Assembly (NCBI GenBank): GCA_945863825.1
Contig: CAMBBY010000136.1
Coordinates: forward strand, 1 to 5,312
DNA from: an uncultured Prevotella sp.
GTDB lineage: Bacteria > Bacteroidota > Bacteroidia > Bacteroidales > Bacteroidaceae
Length of the DNA: 5,312 nt
Reading direction: 5' to 3'
The notes under the pieces were generated by a model. The model was not told where the DNA came from. It saw only the letters and a program-made list of their open reading frames with translations, and searched no databases. The number at the start of each line of letters is the position of its first letter. Within the stretch, counting starts at the first letter, position 1. Positions 1-5,312 of the stretch are shown piece by piece. The translations under genes were made by a program, and so were the position numbers.

Positions 1-44
1 ATTCGCCTTAGTCTCGTGGGCTCGGAGATGTGTATAAGAGACAG
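1..44 (+). other. Nextera i7-side adapter with N701 index (artificial sequence)
   Basis: This is not biological sequence. Bases 1-2 are the end of the P7 primer, 3-10 (TCGCCTTA) match the N701 i7 index as written in the primer, 11-25 (GTCTCGTGGGCTCGG) are the Nextera read-2 adapter, and 26-44 (AGATGTGTATAAGAGACAG) are the 19-base Tn5 mosaic end. Genuine insert starts at base 45. Read on the minus strand, the adapter keeps the small gene's frame open and adds the false residues LSLIHISEPTRLRR. Identification rests on exact recall of the kit sequences. Confidence 0.98.
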
Positions 45-686
45 TGTCTGTACTGGATCAACAATAAGCGTATAACGCATCTCACCCTGTTTGCGGATGT
101 AGATGGTAATATTTTTCAAATCTTCTTGTTGCTGGGTCAAGACCTTGTATTCATCTTTATATTTATTTATTGACTTCGTAATTTGCCCAATTTGAGAAGG
201 ATTCCCCTTTTTCTTTTTAAGTTCTTCTTTCTGCTGTTGCAATTTAAGAATATTATTTTCAACCTCCTCGATTTCGCGGCGATTCTTTTTTAATGCACCA
301 AGAAACTCCTTAATATTTCTATACTGATACATGATATCATCACCTGCAATAGTAATGATATGATTTTTAAAGTTGGCACGATTTTCTAGAACGACATGAT
401 AGTTCTCTATTTTTTTGATAATGTTCTTAACACTATACTCAAATGATGAACCAATGTCATTCTTCTGAAATTTAACAGCGATAGGCGCATTCTTGGGTAC
501 GAATTGTCCTATTTCATCAGGAATATCAAATCTTTTAGCATTTACGAGTCCTTGCGTAAACCAGAAAGTTTTATCTTGACCATTGTACAAACAATGTACT
601 CTGGCAACAACCACGATACGTGTACCTTTTCTCTTTTCGGCACACGTATCAATGGATTGAACAATATCTATAAGCTTTTCTTTCAT
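45..686 (-). CDS. Unrecognised coiled-coil protein, 3' end missing (at least 214 residues)
   Basis: This frame opens at the ATG at 686-684 (MKEKLIDIVQSIDTC...) and runs without a stop through the end of genuine sequence, so the C-terminus is lost; residues read past base 45 come from adapter. Residues 1-125 look globular and mixed alpha/beta, including the strand-like TRIVVVARVHCLY at 22-34. Residues about 126-160 and 165-192 are long, charged Glu/Lys/Gln-rich helices joined by a GNPS turn, which looks like an antiparallel coiled-coil hairpin. Strand-like segments follow, ending in LIVDPVQT at 207-214. I do not recognise the family. A coiled coil followed by a 'DPVQ' segment recalls the region just before the Walker A loop in some SF1 (UvrD/HelD-like) helicases, but no Walker motif lies in the window, so this is only a hypothesis. 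The gene starts 23 bases after the helicase stop on the same strand, so co-transcription is likely. No Shine-Dalgarno motif precedes the ATG. Its G+C is about 34%, well below the helicase gene. Confidence 0.85.
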
Positions 687-709
687 ACGTATATGCTTTG
701 TAATATTTA
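687..709 (-). promoter_or_regulatory. Short intergenic junction with tandem stop; no Shine-Dalgarno motif
   Basis: The 23 bases between the helicase stop (712-710) and the next ATG (686-684) are AT-rich. They begin with a second in-frame TAA at 709-707, so helicase translation ends at TAA TAA. No AGGAGG-like ribosome binding site and no room for a separate promoter or terminator are visible. An AT-rich, SD-less leader is common in Bacteroidetes. Read-through transcription from the helicase gene is the simplest reading, but an internal promoter inside the end of the helicase gene cannot be excluded. Confidence 0.5.
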
Positions 710-3700
710 TTAACAGCTTTCTATTGTTACATCAAATTTTATATCCTGGTTCCTGCAGATGTCTATTTCTGTATCGTAGGTGATAGTGGATAGGTCGTAC
801 ATCTTTCGCTCACCTGGAGCGTTGTAGATAAACCATCCATTCATAAAACCACCGTCAGGATAGATACATAGTTTCTTTCCTGCACATTCAAATGTGAGGA
901 CTCGCCAATGCGTTAGACTACGTCTTGGTGCTGATACGACAGGGGAGAGAGTACCTTCTATTCCATCCTCGTATTCCAATCCCTCAACCAATTCATTCGC
1001 CAGGTTCTCCAGCCAAGAGTCACGGTCTTCTGACGTAGGCTGATTGGCTCCAAGATTATCTCGCTTTCCGTTGTCGCTATTGTATCGCTCAACCAAGAAC
1101 TCCAAGTTATAAGGAGAACCTATCTTCTTAATGAAGTATTTGATGGTTTGTGTACACAAGATGATGGAGAGGATGCTCTTCATGTGCTCATCTTGATAAG
1201 ACACATTTACTAAAGATTCTCTGTTAGCCTGACAATGAGCTACAAATGCCTGAACAATCTGTGATGCTCTATCGTCGATGATACCGGCAAGTCCAGATGT
1301 CTTGATGATTGTTGGATCACCATCCACGAATTTGAATATCTTCGTTGTAGCATCCACAATATCAGTCTTTATAAACTTTGCCTTGCTTGCGAAGTTGTTT
1401 GTACGGATATAGTATATGGTGCCATTTCCCCACTTGTCATTCATTGTGATATGGTTAGGGTTGTTTGTAAAATACAATCTACCATCAATGTATGCCAATG
1501 GGTAAAGTCCATTTCCTGTAAACGGATTCTTTATTTCCATCACTTCGTTTGTCCAGCCCTTAACAGAACGAATCATGCTCATCGCCGGAGTAGGTATAGC
1601 TATATCAGTATTCTTTACTACGCAGAAAGATGTCTGCTGACCATGAGGAGCAAAATAGTTGAAGAACTGACCTTTCCAACAATGGTCTGTGCCTTCATAC
1701 TCCCAGCTTGCATAGTCATCATCAACGAAAATGAACTTCTCGTTCTGTGACAATGCAAATGTACGTTCCATCTTGGCAAGAGAAGTTTCTGTAGCACTTT
1801 CTCCGAATACACTCAATACAGCATTTGGCAGAACTTTTCTTGCAGAGCGTTCCTCTTCAATCCATGCCTTTGCTGCATCTATATCGATATGATTGATGTA
1901 GTGTAGGGTGAACTTGTCTATCAAAGCCTCTTTATTGCCAGAGTGTATTGCAGCCTCAATGATTGTATAGGCACGTTCTATAGCCGACTTCATCAAGTCC
2001 ATAGCAGCCAGCTGGTTAGAATAGCCGGAACCGCCAGGATTGGCATCAAAGATACATATATGTCCATTAGGCGTAATTGTAAAGTCGAGATCAGTACGCT
2101 CTACATTCAATTCCTCAGACAAGGCTCTTGCAAAGAGCAATCCGAGAGTGATGAGCAGATCTTCTTCTTCATTACGACTATTAATCCAGTCTTTCTGGAA
2201 ATGGCGTATTCTAATCTCTGTATAATCTGTTTGGATGGTATCACCCAAAACTACGTTTCGCTTGATGTAATCAGTACTGCCACATCCCAAGCACTTATTT
2301 GGTTTCGGACCTTTTTTCACGAGTGCAAAGTGATAATCTGGCTTATCCGTATCTTTTGATGCGATAGGATTCATTTCGTTTGGCAGTTTATCCGGGTCAC
2401 TTGATGAGGCTGCAGGCCAGCTTTCAAGTACGGTCTTTCCGCATTTGGTACAATGACAATAGCCAAATCCTGTACCTTCATTATAATACAGTATCTGACC
2501 GTTGCCGCTTTCTCTACTGCTACGGGTATCAAAAAGATGTGGCTCAATACGATCCTGCTTCCATTCATCAGCTCCAATCAACTGAGCACTTACACGAGTA
2601 TATACATTCTGGTCAAGAATTCGACTTGCCGATTCATTCATGTCTGGAATAAATTCTGCTGGTTGCAATAGGTCGAGTTCTGTACTTGCACTAACTCTCC
2701 ATTTCTCTAAAGAATCCAATTCCTCTTTTGTATCAATCACAACTTGCTCACGGTTGAAGTACAGCTTTTTGAATGTTACTTCTGGTTTGAAGAAGTTGGT
2801 GTATCTGATTCCACGCACGATTCTTACCATACCGTCTCTTGCAATAGGATTACCCGGTGCATATTGAGACAATGCAGTACGAAGAGGGTATGATGGGTTA
2901 GATGGTGTAACCAGTGTATATGATGTCTGTGATGAAGCATTTATATCAAACTCTACCACGTTCACTGGCATATTGGCATTTGGCGTAAAGCGATGAGTTG
3001 CCCAATATGAAAGCAAACGGGAAGCTAATGGTTCAATGAACTTCATTTCAAAGAATGCCTGTTGTCTTGCACTCTTTGCCTTCTTGTATGGTTCTGCATA
3101 ATCCTGAATGCGCAATTCCAGTTCTGAATAGCATTTCTCGTTCATTTCACGAGCTTTGGAAACGACATACTGAGGTGGACGGCTACTAAAGATAGTACCG
3201 TCTAACAGAATTCGTATCTTTCTTCTCAAATCATCACTCAGCGACTCGCTGCATTTATTGTTAAATGCCTCATAAGGTGTACCAGTCTCGTCACCCAATC
3301 CATCCAATGGGCTAATAGGAGCATTATCAGCCTTTTTCTTTACCTTGAAGTGGTTACTTTCACCATCAGGAACTATCTGATAATTAGTATAGTAACTGAT
3401 TACTTGCTCTGTGATACTGCCACCAGCCATTCCAAAAACGCCAAACTCTCTAATGAGGAAAGAGTTAATATGGCGTTGAATCACCTGGGCACTATTCAAA
3501 TCAACAATAGGCGAGTTAACGTTGCGCATGATGACATTCTCCATAGGATTCAGCAATGTCCTTATACCTACAGCGTCAGATCCACACAGTGTAATACAGG
3601 CACTACGAACCTGGCCGCGTCGTCCACTACGACCGGCTCTCTGTTTATAGTTTGAAGGCATTGGTGGGACAGAAGTCATCATCACTAATTCCAAGTCACC

Positions 3701-5264
3701 GAGGTCAACACCCATCTCCATTGTTGTAGAACAAGCAAGGATGTTGAGTCTATGATCCTTGAAATCTTCTTGTACCTGACGACTAATCATCTTATCCACC
3801 TGTGCTGTATGCTCAGCCTGAATGAAGAGTTGAGGGAATTGATGAATTTGAAGAAGACGGTCTGAGAACGAACCGTTTTCTCCCCATAAATCATTATTCC
3901 AGAGAATCTTACGATTATCTTTAGCCCATTCTTCTATAACCTCATCAGCAGGATTAGGATTCATGCTATGGTTATGATAAGGGTAGGGAACCCATTTTTC
4001 ATGAAGCTCTTCTTTCAAAGCTACTGGTTCGCCGCCGATGATGTATGGAGAATAACCATGGAATGCAATCTCTACAGGACGAAGCCATTCTGCATGGTGT
4101 CTGGTTCCAGACTGGTTGGTGTCACACAAATAGACATCCTCATAGAGTTTAAAACCAAGTTTGGCAAGATTCAATCGATACGGTGTTAAAGGTATATCGT
4201 TTATAACCTCGTCTTTATCTTTTACTTGATGATGTATTTCATCATCATAGTGCGTACTATGCTCCAAAAGATGATATTTCAAATCGAGCTCTTTCCACAT
4301 ACAATCAATAACGCTCTGAATGTCAAGTTTATAACTGACGATAGCATTTGTTATAGATATATGCTTTTCCTCAGCTATAAGTTTAGCAAGCAGACGGATA
4401 ATACGTGATTTGTTGCTTCCTTTATCTTTGATTTCAGGCTTATGGACAGGACGACGTCTTGCCTTTTGGGTTGCGAAACGTACGCACTTGAAGATGTCAA
4501 TAGAATCTCCATCATTCATCCGAAGAAAAACAGATTCATTTGAACGTACTGTCAGATCAAGGAATATTTTCATAAGGGCATACCAATCCTTCTTTGTAAT
4601 TTTATTTTGATCTGATAAGAGCCCGTTGAATATTTCTATCTCATCAGGAAGTTTGTCTTCCAATGCCGATTTTAAGTCTTCATAGAACGATGTGAAAAGT
4701 CCCATTGTTTCTGGAGCTGCGGCAGTCAAAGGTCGTTTCGCCAGATATTCCACCATGAGGGATAGAATATATTTGCGTTTCGTCTCTGGCTTTATATTGC
4801 CATCTTCATCAAGTTCTGGGCTCAGTTCAGAGCGTTCGGCAAACTGCTGACAGAAAATGTCTGCCAGCCTATCATTAATAAGCACATCTAAAATGTCCTG
4901 CCATGACAAGAACTGATTAGGCTTCTGTTCATTGAGCAGCGCTTGGATAGCTTTTTCATCGCTACCTTCAAGAATGTCCAGTTTCTCTTCTGCATCCTTG
5001 TGCTGAGGGTCTTTTCTACCTGTAGTATCGTAAATATTTTCGAAGTGCTTAATAGCCTCTTCCTTTGTCATACTGCCAGCGGTAGCCATTCTGCATAACT
5101 CATGGTACAAAGTGCCATAGACCCACAGGCGTTCTTCTTCCAAGTTCTGCTTAATGGTACTACGAGCTGCCATCTGGCGACTATCTACAAAACTGATATA
5201 TTGCTGCCCCTTATGCAGGTATATCTTAGATTCATCTTTTGGCTTTCCTTCTGTCATTAAGTCG
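710..5264 (-). CDS. Giant SF2 helicase with DUF1998/MZB-type zinc module, 5' end missing (DruE-like candidate)
   Basis: This is an ATP-dependent nucleic-acid translocase or helicase, probably cytoplasmic and acting on DNA. Genuine sequence gives 1517 residues, counted from codon 5263-5261 (DLMTEG). The Met-Cys-Ile-Arg-Asp-Ser before it is adapter, so the true start and the first RecA domain (motifs I-III, Walker A and B) are missing. Residues 22-35 (YISFVDSRQMAARS) are the motif IV region typical of DUF1998 helicases. About 55-480 is a large insertion in RecA2. EHTAQ at 484-488, STTMEMGVDLGD at 512-523 (motif V) and QRAGRSGRRG at 541-550 (motif VI, with the arginine fingers) follow. Cys936/938/941 and Cys991/994 form a probable zinc site, and IFDANPGGSGY at 1071-1081 is the DUF1998/MZB signature. 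Residues about 1125-1517 are unrecognised. The inferred full length of about 2,000 residues fits DruE of Druantia, from memory of that family. A DISARM DrmA/DrmB relative or an MrfA-like repair helicase are alternatives, but both are usually much shorter per chain. The gene ends in tandem TAA and leads directly into the coiled-coil gene. The helicase and DUF1998 call is firm; the system assignment is tentative. Confidence 0.92.
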
Positions 5265-5312
5265 CTGTCTCTTATACACATCTGACGCTGCCGACGATAC
5301 TCCTTGTGTAGA
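5265..5312 (-). other. Nextera i5-side adapter with S507 index (artificial sequence)
   Basis: This is not biological sequence. Bases 5265-5283 (CTGTCTCTTATACACATCT) are the Tn5 mosaic end in reverse complement, 5284-5297 (GACGCTGCCGACGA) the read-1 adapter, 5298-5305 (TACTCCTT) the reverse complement of the S507 i5 index AAGGAGTA, and 5306-5312 the start of the P5 primer. Read on the minus strand, the mosaic end supplies the ATG and the peptide MCIRDS that make the helicase frame look complete at its N-terminus. That start is false. Confidence 0.98.

Noticed and set aside
504..713. Plus-strand open frame of 69 codons across the gene junction
   Set aside because: It lies antisense to the N-terminal half of the coiled-coil gene and the intergenic junction. 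It has no recognisable domain or start signal and a composition typical of a chance frame.
1943..2359. Plus-strand open frame of 138 codons
   Set aside because: It is antisense to the DUF1998/zinc region of the helicase, with no recognisable motif. It is a shadow of the conserved minus-strand coding sequence.
4228..4246. Perfect 7-base inverted repeat with a 5-base loop (GATGATG-TATTT-CATCATC)
   Set aside because: It lies inside the helicase coding sequence and simply encodes an Asp-Asp-Glu-Ile-His-His stretch. There is no U-tract and no gene end nearby, so it is not a terminator or operator.
710..5264. DISARM DrmA or DrmB as the identity of the large gene
   Set aside because: In DISARM, as I know it, the helicase and the DUF1998 domain are on separate, shorter proteins. 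Here both are in one chain of at least 1517 residues. It is not fully excluded, but less fitting than a DruE-like giant helicase.
26..5283. 19-base inverted terminal repeats flanking the whole insert, suggesting a transposon
   Set aside because: The repeats are the Tn5 mosaic ends of the Nextera library kit, followed outward by sequencing primers and sample indices. There is no transposase gene; this is library chemistry.

Overview
The window is a short assembled or sequenced piece of bacterial DNA that still carries Illumina Nextera adapters at both ends. Bases 1-44 are the i7-side adapter, with an index matching N701. Bases 5265-5312 are the i5-side adapter, with an index matching S507. Genuine biological sequence is therefore 45-5264, and both genes in it are cut by library ends rather than by natural boundaries. 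The adapters add false peptide to both genes: a false start 'MCIRDS' on the large one, and a false tail 'LSLIHISEPTRLRR' on the small one.

Both genes lie on the minus strand and read right to left. The first (5264 to 710) is the last 1517 residues of a very large superfamily 2 helicase. It begins at helicase motif IV, has an insertion of about 450 residues inside the second RecA-like domain, then motifs V and VI, a cysteine-rich zinc module with a DUF1998/MZB-type 'PGGSGY' signature, and a C-terminal extension of about 390 residues that I do not recognise. With its missing first RecA domain the protein would be about 2,000 residues. That size and domain order best fit the giant DUF1998 helicases of phage-defence islands, of which DruE of Druantia is the best-known type. 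The system name is an inference, because no diagnostic partner gene is in the window.

After a 23-base gap comes a second gene (686 to 45, 3' end missing). It encodes at least 214 residues of an unrecognised protein with a globular N-terminal part, a predicted coiled-coil hairpin, and a 'DPVQT' segment just before the cut. It is much more AT-rich (about 34% G+C in bases 61-660) than the helicase gene (about 43-44% in sampled lines). The tight spacing suggests one transcript and perhaps one functional module, in which the helicase works on DNA and the second protein is a partner of unknown role.

The host is probably a Bacteroidales-type bacterium (Bacteroides or Prevotella relative, possibly from a metagenome). 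This is suggested by moderate G+C, the lack of a Shine-Dalgarno motif before the second gene, and the general protein style. It is a weak call, since no phylogenetic marker is present. No tRNA, rRNA, CRISPR array, insertion sequence, origin or convincing terminator was seen.
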